Of a stretch of DNA of 64,000 nucleotides, positions 41,285 through 48,991 are shown piece after piece (within the stretch, counting starts at the first letter, position 1; each line of letters begins with the position of its first letter). The notes beneath the pieces were generated by a model. It was given only the letters and a program-made list of their open reading frames with translations, did not search any database and was not told the origin of the DNA. The position numbers and the translations under genes were made by a program. The DNA comes from Pseudoflavonifractor sp050943825 (GTDB lineage Bacteria > Bacillota > Clostridia > Oscillospirales > Oscillospiraceae), in the NCBI RefSeq assembly GCF_050943825.1, contig NZ_JBMNPX010000003.1, positions 186,001-250,000 on the forward strand, in the 5' to 3' direction.

Positions 41285-41580
41285 GAATAAACCGTAAAGC
41301 GGTTTATTCGCGCGGCAGCGGCCGCGCAATTCCATAAAAGCGGCTCAAAAAGCCGATTTTATGGAATTCAGCCATTGCTGTAATGCGTATTTCCGCTGGC
41401 GCATTGAGATGCACCAGCGGAAGGCGCAAGGGGTTTAGACAATTTTGTCCAAAACCCCTGCGCCTGAGCAAAGCCAAATGGCATTGAAAGCCAGAGCTTT
41501 CAATGCTTTGGGCTTTGGTCGATACGCATTAAGTAAGAGCTTCCCGATAGGGTGGCGTGGTTATGCCACGCCACCCTATC
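41285..41580 (+). repeat. Stem-loop array with a cloverleaf-like domain between rpsO and pnp
   Basis: The rpsO-pnp gap (41277-41748) contains no gene but at least seven exact stems. Simple hairpins: 41285-41309 (arm GAATAAACCG), 41310-41327 (GCGCGGC), 41328-41368 (AATTCCATAAAA with inner CGGCT/AGCCG) and 41546-41580 (15-base arm GATAGGGTGGCGTGG). Between these lies a domain closed by TAATGCGTAT (41381-41390) with ATACGCATTA (41522-41531). It encloses three hairpins: 41391-41422 (TTCCGCTGG/CCAGCGGAA), 41423-41464 (GGCGCA/TGCGCC with GGGGTTT/AAACCCC) and 41469-41517 (CAAAGCC/GGCTTTG with GCATTGAAAGC/GCTTTCAATGC). From 41581 to 41748 only the pnp leader is seen. Confidence 0.8.
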
Positions 41581-41748
41581 TTGCCATTCTCCTCCGGGAG
41601 GACGGCGCGAACCTATCCACAGGCCCCGCCGGGCCGGAGCGCTTTTTTAGCAGTTGAACATGGGCCTGAAAGATACGGACCCGGGTTCAAATGCTAAAAG
41701 GTGAGACGGCCCGGACGCTGGCCCATACCAACGAAAAGGAGGACAACC

Positions 41749-43899
41749 ATGTCTACCGTCATCACCCACAAGCAGTTCCCCAACCACAAGATCTTCAAGA
41801 CTGAGATCGCCGGCCGTCCCTTCTCCATCGAGGTGGGCAAGACCGCCGAGCTGGCCAACGCCGCCGCTCTGGTGCGCTACGGCGACACCACCGTCCATGT
41901 GGCCATCTGCGTCTCCCCCCGTCCCCGGGACGGCGTGGACTTCTTCCCCCTGAGCGTGGACTTTGAGGAGAAGCTGTACGCCGTGGGCCGCATCCCCGGC
42001 TCCTTCCTGCGCCGTGAGGGCCGTCCCTCCCTGCCCGCCGTGCTGGCCTCCCGCCTCATCGACCGGCCTATCCGCCCCCTGTTCCCCTACGACTTCCGCA
42101 ACGACGTGTGCATCACCTGCACCGTCATGAGCGTGGATTACGACTGCTCCCCCGAGGTCACCGCCATGATCGGCGTGTCCGCCTGCCTGAGCTACTCCGA
42201 GATCCCCTTCGCCGGCCCCATCGGCTGCCTGGAGGTGGGCTACTGCGACGGCCAGATTGTCTTCAACCCCACCCAGGAGCAGCGCAAGACCTCCCGCATG
42301 GACGTGACCGTGGCCGCCACTGAGAAGAAGGTGGTCATGATCGAGGCCGGCGCCGACCAGATCCCCGACGACATCATGTACGAGGGCATCGTGAAGGCCC
42401 ACGAGGAGATCAAGAAGCAGGTCGCCTTCATCAACGACATTGTGGCCCAGATCGGCAAGCCCAAGATGGAGTACGACCACGCCGACTTCAACCAGGAGCT
42501 GTTCGACAAAATCGTGGACAAGTACATGGACGAGGCCAAGGCCGCCATGGACACCGACGACAAGAACATCCGTGAGCAGCGCTGGAACGCCATGATCGAC
42601 AAGTGGCACGAGGACTACCTGGAGGAGTACCCCGAGATGGACAAGTATCTCGAGGAGTTCACCTACAAGTTCCAGAAGAAGATCGTCAAGGCCTGGCTGC
42701 TCCAGGGCCACCGCGTGGACGGCCGCGCCAAGAACGAGATCCGTCCTCTGAGCGCCGAGGTTGGCGTGCTGCCCAAGGTCCACGGCTCCGGCCTGTTCAC
42801 CCGCGGCCAGACCCAGGTCCTGTCCGTGGCCACCCTGAACACCCTGGCCGCCTCTCAGAAGCTGGACACCATCTGGGAAGAGGACGAGAAGCGGTACATG
42901 CACCACTACAACTTCCCCCCCTACTCCGTGGGCGAGGCCAAGGCTCCCCGCTCCACCAACCGCCGCGAGTACGGCCACGGCGCTCTGGCTGAGCGCGCTC
43001 TGGTGCCCGTGCTGCCCAGCGTGGACGAGTTCCCCTACGCCATCCGCGTGGTGAGCGAGGTCCTGTCCTCCAACGGCTCCACCTCCCAGGGCTCCATCTG
43101 CGGCTCCACCCTGGCTCTGATGGACGCCGGCGTGCCCATCAAGGCCCCCGTGGCCGGCATCTCCTGCGGCCTCATCCAGGACGACGACGGCTCCTTCCAG
43201 ACCTTCATCGACATCCAGGGCGTGGAGGACTTCCACGGCGAGATGGACTTCAAGGTGGCCGGCACCAAGGCCGGTATCACCGCCATCCAGATGGACCTGA
43301 AGAACGACGGTCTGACCCACGAGATCATCAAGCAGGCCCTGGAGATCACCAAGGACGCCCGCTATGCCATCCTGGACGAGATCATGCTGCCCTGCATCGC
43401 TGAGCCCCGTCCCGAGGTGAGCAAGTACGCCCCCAAGATGATCACCATGAAGATCGACGTGGACAAGATCCGCGAGGTCATCGGCAAGGGCGGCAGCGTG
43501 ATCCAGAAGATCTGCGCTGAGTCCGGCGCCACCGTGGACATCGACGACGACGGCACCATCCACATCGCCTCCCCCGACGCCGCCTCCTGCGACGCCGCCA
43601 AGAAGATGATCGACACCATCGTGTTCGTCCCCGAGGTGGGTCAGCTGTACTACGGCAAGGTGGTGCGCATCCTGACCTTCGGCGCCTTCGTGGAGCTGGC
43701 TCCCGGCAAGGACGGCATGGTCCACATCTCCAAGCTGGCCGACCGCCGCGTGGAGAAGGTGGAGGACGTGGTCAACATCGGCGACATGATCTGGGTCAAG
43801 GTCACCGATATCGACGAGAAGGGCCGCGTGAACCTGTCCTACAAGGACGCCCTCAAGGAGATTAAGGCCAAGCAGGCTGCCGGCGAGAGCGCAAAGTAA
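41749..43899 (+). CDS. pnp: Polyribonucleotide nucleotidyltransferase (PNPase)
   Basis: Phosphorolytic 3'-5' exoribonuclease of the degradosome. It has 716 residues from the ATG at 41749 (AAAAGGAGGACAACC upstream). Two RNase PH domains flank a helical domain: the first contains RREGRPSLPAVLASRLIDRPIRPLFP, the second the catalytic region STSQGSICGSTLALMDAGVP. A KH domain (IREVIGKGGSVIQKI) and a C-terminal S1 domain (YYGKVVRILTFGAFVELAPG) follow. The hairpin-rich leader upstream could be a target for PNPase/RNase III autoregulation, as known in other bacteria. Confidence 0.97.
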   Translation: MSTVITHKQFPNHKIFKTEIAGRPFSIEVGKTAELANAAALVRYGDTTVHVAICVSPRPRDGVDFFPLSVDFEEKLYAVGRIPGSFLRREGRPSLPAVLASRLIDRPIRPLFPYDFRNDVCITCTVMSVDYDCSPEVTAMIGVSACLSYSEIPFAGPIGCLEVGYCDGQIVFNPTQEQRKTSRMDVTVAATEKKVVMIEAGADQIPDDIMYEGIVKAHEEIKKQVAFINDIVAQIGKPKMEYDHADFNQELFDKIVDKYMDEAKAAMDTDDKNIREQRWNAMIDKWHEDYLEEYPEMDKYLEEFTYKFQKKIVKAWLLQGHRVDGRAKNEIRPLSAEVGVLPKVHGSGLFTRGQTQVLSVATLNTLAASQKLDTIWEEDEKRYMHHYNFPPYSVGEAKAPRSTNRREYGHGALAERALVPVLPSVDEFPYAIRVVSEVLSSNGSTSQGSICGSTLALMDAGVPIKAPVAGISCGLIQDDDGSFQTFIDIQGVEDFHGEMDFKVAGTKAGITAIQMDLKNDGLTHEIIKQALEITKDARYAILDEIMLPCIAEPRPEVSKYAPKMITMKIDVDKIREVIGKGGSVIQKICAESGATVDIDDDGTIHIASPDAASCDAAKKMIDTIVFVPEVGQLYYGKVVRILTFGAFVELAPGKDGMVHISKLADRRVEKVEDVVNIGDMIWVKVTDIDEKGRVNLSYKDALKEIKAKQAAGESAK

Positions 43900-43918
43900 G
43901 AAAAAACGGGTATAATAG

Positions 43919-43949
43919 ACCGGGCGGGCAGTACTTGCCCGCCCGGTTT
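43919..43949 (+). terminator. Hairpin terminator after pnp
   Basis: Stem ACCGGGCGGGCA/TGCCCGCCCGGT with a short loop and TTTC following. The short T tract makes it a moderate terminator. Confidence 0.7.
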
Positions 43950-43992
43950 CCGCATCTGCGGGCCGCGGCCCGCGTCCAAGGAGGACCCTGCC

Positions 43993-45240
43993 ATGTATGA
44001 AAAAATAACCCTGCCCAACGGCGTGCGCATCCTCACCGAGCACGTCCCCGCCGTGCGCTCGGCGGCCCTGGGCATCTATGTGGGCACCGGCAGCCGCCAG
44101 GAGAAGGCGGCGGAGAACGGCGCCGCCCACTTCATTGAGCACATGCTCTTCAAGGGCACCGCCCGCCGCACCGCCGCCGACCTGGCCGGGGAGATGGACG
44201 CGGTGGGCGGCCAAATAAACGCCTACACCACCAAGGAGTCCACCTGCTTCTACGCCCGGGTGCTGGACACCCACCTGCCCCAGGCTGCCGATATCCTGTG
44301 CGACATGTTCTTCTCCTCCAAGTTTGACGAGAGCGACGTGGAGACGGAGCGGGGCGTGGTGCTGGAGGAGATCGGCATGTACGAGGACAACCCGGAGGAC
44401 CTGTGCGCCGAGCGCCTGGCCGCCGGGGTGTACCACGGCTCCGCCCTGGCCCGGCCCATCCTGGGCCGGAAGGCCACCCTGGAGAAGATGACCGGCGCCT
44501 GGCTGAAGGAGTACATGACCTCCCACTACCTGGCCGGGGACATCGTGGTGGCCCTGGCGGGCAGCTTCACGCAGAAAGACGTGGACGACCTGAAGGCCCG
44601 GTTTTCCGCCATGCCCGCGGGCGGTCTGCCCCAGCCCAGGGCGGCGGTGTATACCCCCTGCATCACCGTGAAGAAAAAGGCCATCGAGCAGAACCACCTG
44701 ACCCTGGCCTTCCCCGGCCTGTGCTACGGGGACAGCCGCCGGTTCGCCCTTCAGCTGCTCTCCTCCATCCTGGGCAGCGGCATGTCCTCCCGGCTGTGGC
44801 AGCAGGTGCGGGAGCAGCGGGGTCTGTGCTATTCCATCTACTCCTACGGTGCGGGCCACGCCGACACCGGCCTCTACGCCGTCTACACCGCCCTGGGCCG
44901 GGAGACCGAGGAGGAGGCCATCCGCACCATTGTGGACACGGTGAAGGCCTTCCGGGACGGGGGCGTCACCCGGGAGGAGCTGGACCGGGCCAGAGAGCAG
45001 TCAAAGGCCAACGTGCTCATGGGGCTGGAGTCCACCCAGGCCCGCATGGCCCACCTGGGCCGCAGTGAGTTGATGATGGGTGAGGTGCTCACTCCCGACC
45101 AGATTATCGCCGCCTATGACGCCGTCACCGCTGAGGATGTGCGGGGGCTGGCGGAGGAGATTTTTGACTTCTCCCGGGCGTCCCTGTCCGCCGTAGGCCG
45201 GGTGCGTACCGCCGACGAGTATCGGGCGCTGCTGAACTGA
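43993..45240 (+). CDS. M16 family zinc peptidase (insulinase/processing-peptidase type)
   Basis: A 415-residue protein of the two-domain M16B class. The inverted zinc motif HFIEH supplies H46, E49 and H50, and the third ligand lies in GVVLEEIGMYEDNPED (E125/E126). The C-terminal domain contains SRLWQQVREQRGLCYSIYSY, the usual Arg/Tyr motif. No signal peptide is seen, so it is cytoplasmic. pnp followed by an M16 peptidase gene is a widespread Firmicutes arrangement. CAAGGAGGACC precedes the ATG. Confidence 0.93.
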   Translation: MYEKITLPNGVRILTEHVPAVRSAALGIYVGTGSRQEKAAENGAAHFIEHMLFKGTARRTAADLAGEMDAVGGQINAYTTKESTCFYARVLDTHLPQAADILCDMFFSSKFDESDVETERGVVLEEIGMYEDNPEDLCAERLAAGVYHGSALARPILGRKATLEKMTGAWLKEYMTSHYLAGDIVVALAGSFTQKDVDDLKARFSAMPAGGLPQPRAAVYTPCITVKKKAIEQNHLTLAFPGLCYGDSRRFALQLLSSILGSGMSSRLWQQVREQRGLCYSIYSYGAGHADTGLYAVYTALGRETEEEAIRTIVDTVKAFRDGGVTREELDRAREQSKANVLMGLESTQARMAHLGRSELMMGEVLTPDQIIAAYDAVTAEDVRGLAEEIFDFSRASLSAVGRVRTADEYRALLN

Positions 45241-45242
45241 AC

Positions 45243-45278
45243 AAAAAGCGGACGGCTGGGCTCAGCCGTCCGCTTTTT
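45243..45278. terminator. Bidirectional terminator at the end of the M16 peptidase gene
   Basis: Stem AAAAAGCGGACGGCTG and its complement around a 4-base loop, with A and T runs at both ends. It also overlaps the 3' end of the convergent cysteine-rich small gene. Confidence 0.9.
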
Positions 45279-45468
45279 CTGCCTTTTTCCCCTCGGGGCG
45301 GCCGGAGAACCGCCCGCAGGCCGGGGTGTCTGCATCCTTGTCCCGCAGGCGGGGTGCGCCGCAGTGACCACGACCCAGAGGCACAAAGCGCCGTCCACCC
45401 TCACATACATAGTGCCGCCGGAAATGACGGCACTGGGCGCAGGTCTTTTCCTCTTCCGAATTGGGCAT
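45262..45468 (-). CDS. Small cysteine-rich, probably metal-binding protein
   Basis: A 68-residue protein, MPNSEEEKTCAQCRHFRRHY at the N-terminus, with CxxC (CAQC), a histidine pair (CRHFRRHY), GHC and a final ACGRF, so four cysteines and several histidines could hold zinc. The tail is Lys/Glu-rich. I do not recognise a named family. AAGGAGGTGAAGGT sits directly before the ATG, and the promoter places the transcript start almost at that site, so the leader is about 14 bases. It is divergently transcribed from a ribbon-helix-helix gene. Confidence 0.75.
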   Translation of the reverse strand: MPNSEEEKTCAQCRHFRRHYVCEGGRRFVPLGRGHCGAPRLRDKDADTPACGRFSGRPEGKKAEKADG

Positions 45469-45488
45469 ACCTTCACCTCCTTAATGCT

Positions 45489-45550
45489 ATTATACATATA
45501 ATAGACACTATTTTCAACCAGTTGAAACCACATTCCATCCTTGGTATGCT
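45489..45550. promoter_or_regulatory. Back-to-back divergent promoters with palindromic -35 boxes
   Basis: Plus strand: TTGAAA (45522-45527)-17-TATGCT (45545-45550) for the ribbon-helix-helix gene. Minus strand: TTGAAA (45517-45512)-17-TATAAT (45494-45489) for the cysteine-rich gene. The two -35 boxes form the perfect palindrome TTTCAACCAGTTGAAA with 4 bases between them. Two polymerases could not occupy both at once, so the genes are probably expressed alternately or co-regulated by a protein binding the palindrome. Confidence 0.8.
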
Positions 45551-45574
45551 GGATTCAACTAGGAGGGAATGCGC

Positions 45575-45742
45575 ATGGCCGATCCGATTCTGGTGAACCG
45601 CACCCGGTTTACCTCTTCACTGAAAAATGAACTTGTGCCCAAGTGGAACAAGCTGGCGGAGGATACCCGCATCCCCAAATCCCGGCTTCTGGACGAGGCC
45701 ATAGAGGATTTGCTGAAAAAGTACGAGAAAAAGAACGGCTGA
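45575..45742 (+). CDS. Small ribbon-helix-helix domain protein
   Basis: A 55-residue protein reading MADPILVNRTRFTSSLKNEL, then VPKWNKLAEDTRIPKSRLLD and EAIEDLLKKYEKKNG. The pattern (a strand with alternating polar residues, then two helices with TRIPKSRLLDEAIEDLL) is that of ribbon-helix-helix DNA-binding proteins. GGAGGG lies 5 bases before the ATG. Its stop codon is inside the terminator stem at 45733-45763. It may bind the palindromic divergent promoter in front of it; that is inference from size, fold and position. Confidence 0.85.
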   Translation: MADPILVNRTRFTSSLKNELVPKWNKLAEDTRIPKSRLLDEAIEDLLKKYEKKNG

Positions 45743-45763
45743 CGTGGTCAGCCGTTCTTTTTT
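45733..45763 (+). terminator. Terminator overlapping the end of the ribbon-helix-helix gene
   Basis: Stem GAACGGCTGAC/GTCAGCCGTTC with a 3-base loop and six T; the TGA stop codon lies in the stem. Confidence 0.92.
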
Positions 45764-45780
45764 GCTGTTCTGAAGGTTTC

Positions 45781-45997
45781 TATGCGTCAAACCCGTTCGG
45801 GCGCAGGCCAGATAACGAGGCAGAGACTAGGGGCGGCATTGAGATCGCCAATGAATTGCAGGGATTGGCAAGTCTGGGTGGGTAACACTGCTCGGGCTGA
45901 GCAGTTGCGATACCAAACAGCCGAACCGGCAAGCAAATGCCTTCAAGTTCGGAGGGTAATTGAAACCCACCGCCGCAAGCCGCGTCCCCGAAAGGGG
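45781..45997 (+). ncRNA. Candidate structured non-coding RNA (raiA-like in size and layout)
   Basis: About 215 bases without a coding frame that fold by eye into several nested stems. GGTGGGT (45877-45883) pairs with ACCCACC (45965-45971) and closes a domain. That domain contains ACTGCTC/GAGCAGT (45887-45905), TACC/GGTA (45911-45914 with 45955-45958), CCGAAC/GTTCGG (45921-45926 with 45947-45952) and GGCA/TGCC. The 5' part has GGCG/CGCC and GCCAAT/ATTGGC stems that overlap, and the 3' end is CCCCGAAAGGGG. Unlike the palindromic repeats elsewhere in the window it has short interrupted stems and long specific loops, typical of functional RNA. The size and a lone position in a Clostridia genome recall the raiA RNA class, which I cannot confirm here. 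Confidence 0.6.
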
Positions 45998-46000
45998 GTA

Positions 46001-46095
46001 CCAGGGGGAAACGGGCGCGTTTGGCCCTAACAGGGCCCTCCGCGCCTGTTGCCCCCTGGCGAGCTTTGCCTACTTTCCCTCGTTGGAAAGTAGGC
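46001..46095. repeat. Two palindromic hairpins between the RNA candidate and the xanthine dehydrogenase gene
   Basis: A nested hairpin at 46001-46059 (CCAGGGGG/CCCCCTGG, then GGGCGCG with a matching CGCGCC, then GGCCCT/AGGGCC) and a hairpin with an 11-base arm at 46068-46095 (GCCTACTTTCC/GGAAAGTAGGC). No gene; no T tract directly after either. Confidence 0.65.
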
Positions 46096-46132
46096 CGTCG
46101 GAGACCGTTTCCTTCGAGAGAAAGTCCAAAAC

Positions 46133-46160
46133 AAGGCCGGCGGAATTCTCCGCCGGCCTT
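46133..46160 (-). terminator. Terminator of the xanthine dehydrogenase gene
   Basis: Perfect 12-base arms AAGGCCGGCGGA/TCCGCCGGCCTT around a 4-base loop, 21 bases beyond the stop codon; on the minus strand it is followed by GTTTTGG. Confidence 0.75.
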
Positions 46161-46180
46161 GCCAGTCTTACGAAACAGAT

Positions 46181-48739
46181 TTACTTCTTTTTCTTGCTGT
46201 ACGGCGTGTCAGCCAGGGGCAGGCTGGTGCGGAACTTGCCGTCGTAGTTGTAGTAGGCCAGCTGCACGGCGGGGGCGGTGGGGATGGAGCAGATTTCGCC
46301 GATGCCCTTGGCGCCGCAGGCCAGCTCGGACTCGTTCTTCTCCACGATGATGGCCTTCACATCGGGGGTCTGGTTGGCCCGGAACAGGCCCAGGGAGGCG
46401 TACACCGCTGTGGGACGGCCATCCTTGAGGGGGAAGTCCTCGGTAAGGGCATAGCCCAGGCTCATGACCACGCCGCCCTCAATCTGACCCTCCACGCTCA
46501 CCGGGTTCACCGCCCGGCCCACGTCATGGGCGGCGATGACCCGCTTGATCTTGCCCTCGTCGTCCAGCTCCACCAGGTGGGTGGCGTAACCGTAGGCAAT
46601 GTGGCTGATGGGGTTGGGCCGGTCGGAGCCCAGCTTGTCGGTGATGCCGGTGTACTCCTGGTGGAAGTCCACACCCTCCACGGCGGACAGGTCGCGGCCT
46701 TCCAGCGCCCACTTCAGCTCAGTGGCCGCCCGGCGGGTGGCCTCGCCGGTGAACAGGGTCTGGCGGGAGGCGGTGGTGTTGCCCGAGTTGGGGGCGATGG
46801 AGGTGTCGGGGGCGTCCCAGGTGACCTGGTCGGGCCGCAGGCCGGTGACCTCACAGACAATCTGGCAGGTGATGGTGCCAATGCCCTGGCCGATGCAGGC
46901 GGCGGAGGTGCGGACATGGACCACGCCCTTCTCCACGTGGAGGGTCACACGGCCCGTGTCCGGGATACCCACGCCCAGGCCGGCGTTCTTCATGGCGCAG
47001 GCGATGCCCGCCTTGGGGTTGGCTTCGTAGTAGGGCCGCACCGCGTCCAGAGTCTCCACCAGAGCGGTGCCCTCGTCGGCAATCTGGCCGTTGGGCAGCA
47101 CCTGGCCGGGACGGATGGCGTTGCGGTAGCGGATTTCAAAGGGGCTGATGCCCACCAGCTCGGCCAGCTTGTTCAGGTTGCACTCGGCGGCGAAGCAGCT
47201 CTGGGTCACGCCGAAGCCGCGGAAGGCGCCGCAGGGCGGGTTGTTGGTGTAGAAGGCCTTGCCGTCGATGATGATGTCCTGATAGTTGTAGGGACCGGCG
47301 GCGTGGGTGCAGGCCCGCTGAAGCACCGGGCCGCCCAGAGAGGCAAAGGCACCCGAATCAGTGCGCAGAATGGCGATCATGGCGGTCAGGTGGCCGTTCT
47401 CGTCGCAGCCGGTGGTGACCTCCATCTCAAAGCCGTGGCGCTTGGGGTGGCAGAGCATGGACTCCTTGCGGGTCATGGCCACCTTTACGGGCCGCTGGGT
47501 CAGATGGGCCAGCACGGCGGCGTGGTGCTGGACGGACATGTCCTCCTTGCCGCCGAAGCCGCCGCCCACGCACTTGGCAACCACCCGCACCAGCTCCTGG
47601 GGCAGGCCGGTGGCGTCGGCACACTCGCGGCGGGTCTGGTAGATGCCCTGGTCACCGGAGTAGACCACCACACCCTGGCCCTCGGGAGCGGCCACGGCGG
47701 TCTCGGTCTCCAGGAAGGCGTGCTCAGTGGGAGGCGTGTGGTACTTGGTGGTGACCACATACTTGCTGTTCTTCAGCTTGCCCTCGGCGTCGCCCCGGAC
47801 CAGATGCTCGTGGGCGAAGCAGTTGCCGCCCTCCTGGAGCTCGGGGGCGTCGGGGGCCATGGCCTCCTCCAGGGTGAGGACGGGCTTGAGCACCTCGTAG
47901 TCAATCTTCACCAGGGCCCTGGCCTGGTTCAGGGCCTCGGTGGTCTCGGCGGCGATGAGCACGATGGGGTCGCCGCAGAAGTGGACCTCGCCGCCGATGG
48001 GCACCAGCACCCACTGGTCCCGCTTCAGGTGGCCCACCTTCAGCTCTCCGGGCAGGTCGGCGGCGGTGACAATCTTCACCACGCCGGGCACCTCCAGAGC
48101 CTCGCTGATATCAATTCCCTTAATAATGGCGCGGGGGTAGTCGGAGCGCACCGCGCCGCCGAAGAGCATGCCCTCCATGCGGATGTCGTCGGCATACTCG
48201 GCGGTGCCGATGGCCTTGGCGGGGGCGTCCACACGGGGCAGATTCTCGCCCACCTTGCCGGTAAAGGTCTCGTGGGGCACCTCGGTGCCCTCCCGGAACA
48301 TCTTGGCGGCAAGCAGCACCGCGTCCTCAATCTTCTTGTAGCCTGTGCAGCGGCAGATGTTGTTGCGCAGGGCGAACTTGACCTCCTCCCGGGTGGGGTC
48401 CGGGTTGGCGTCAATGAGGCCCTTGGCGCTGATGACCATGCCGGGGGTGCAGAAGCCGCACTGCACCGCGCCGCAGTGGGTGAAGGCGTAGGCGTACACA
48501 TCCTTCTCCCGGTCGGTGAGGCCCTCGCAGGTGATCACCTGCTTGCCTTCCATTTTGGAGGTCTTCTGGACGCAGGCCTTGGTGGCCTTTCCGTCGATGA
48601 GGATCATGCAGGTGCCGCAGGCGCCCTCGGAGCAGCCGTTCTTGACCGAGGTGAGCCCCAGCTCCTCCCGCAGGAAGGTGAGCAGGCGCTCGTCCCGCTC
48701 TGTGGAAACCGTCTTCCCGTTGACGATGAAGGTATACAT
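46181..48739 (-). CDS. Selenium-dependent type xanthine dehydrogenase (2Fe-2S plus molybdopterin domains)
   Basis: Molybdenum hydroxylase of 852 residues. The start at 48739 has AAGGAGG 9 bases upstream; the open frame extends 53 codons further without support. The N-terminal ferredoxin-type 2Fe-2S domain uses C36, C41, C44 and C56; the second, helical 2Fe-2S domain uses C94, C97, C129 and C131. The molybdopterin domains follow directly, with GGGFGGKEDMSVQ, PPCGAFRGFGVTQS and the catalytic-glutamate segment GAKGIGEICSIP. There is no FAD domain, as in the fused selenium-dependent XDH group (YgfN-like) found with ygeX/ygeY/ygeW in purine-degrading anaerobes. It is divergent from that gene set. 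Labile selenium is inferred from family, not visible. Confidence 0.88.
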   Translation of the reverse strand: MYTFIVNGKTVSTERDERLLTFLREELGLTSVKNGCSEGACGTCMILIDGKATKACVQKTSKMEGKQVITCEGLTDREKDVYAYAFTHCGAVQCGFCTPGMVISAKGLIDANPDPTREEVKFALRNNICRCTGYKKIEDAVLLAAKMFREGTEVPHETFTGKVGENLPRVDAPAKAIGTAEYADDIRMEGMLFGGAVRSDYPRAIIKGIDISEALEVPGVVKIVTAADLPGELKVGHLKRDQWVLVPIGGEVHFCGDPIVLIAAETTEALNQARALVKIDYEVLKPVLTLEEAMAPDAPELQEGGNCFAHEHLVRGDAEGKLKNSKYVVTTKYHTPPTEHAFLETETAVAAPEGQGVVVYSGDQGIYQTRRECADATGLPQELVRVVAKCVGGGFGGKEDMSVQHHAAVLAHLTQRPVKVAMTRKESMLCHPKRHGFEMEVTTGCDENGHLTAMIAILRTDSGAFASLGGPVLQRACTHAAGPYNYQDIIIDGKAFYTNNPPCGAFRGFGVTQSCFAAECNLNKLAELVGISPFEIRYRNAIRPGQVLPNGQIADEGTALVETLDAVRPYYEANPKAGIACAMKNAGLGVGIPDTGRVTLHVEKGVVHVRTSAACIGQGIGTITCQIVCEVTGLRPDQVTWDAPDTSIAPNSGNTTASRQTLFTGEATRRAATELKWALEGRDLSAVEGVDFHQEYTGITDKLGSDRPNPISHIAYGYATHLVELDDEGKIKRVIAAHDVGRAVNPVSVEGQIEGGVVMSLGYALTEDFPLKDGRPTAVYASLGLFRANQTPDVKAIIVEKNESELACGAKGIGEICSIPTAPAVQLAYYNYDGKFRTSLPLADTPYSKKKK

Positions 48740-48903
48740 GGCAAAAAGCCTCCTTATAGTAATCGGGTCTCTCCCTTGGCTTATTTCCCTCTTTTTATAT
48801 AGCTTAACACCAATTTCGAAAGGTATCAACCGAAATAGATATGGCAAAATACACAAATATCTAAAAATAATTTTGGCAATACAAAAATTTTTTAGCAAAC
48901 CCC

Positions 48904-48931
48904 TTGACTTGTGCGCCGGGCATGATATGAT
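48904..48931 (+). promoter_or_regulatory. Promoter of the ygeX-ygeY-ygeW operon, in an AT-rich divergent region
   Basis: TTGACT (48904-48909), 16-base spacer, TATGAT (48926-48931). The whole gap 48740-48991 is strikingly AT-rich for this genome. It contains an imperfect inverted repeat TTTCGAAAGGTATCAACCGAAA near 48815-48836 that could be an operator for both directions. The minus-strand promoter of the xanthine dehydrogenase gene was not resolved. Confidence 0.65.
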
Positions 48932-48991
48932 AGGTCCATAAAGGTTTTAATCTGTCTGGAATCACCAGAATTTATTCGGAGGCGAGGCAGC

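Noticed and set aside
48740..48898. A 53-residue N-terminal extension of the xanthine dehydrogenase
   Set aside because: The extension is AT-rich intergenic DNA with unusual composition. AAGGAGG and the MYTFIVNGK start typical of the 2Fe-2S domain define the true N-terminus.
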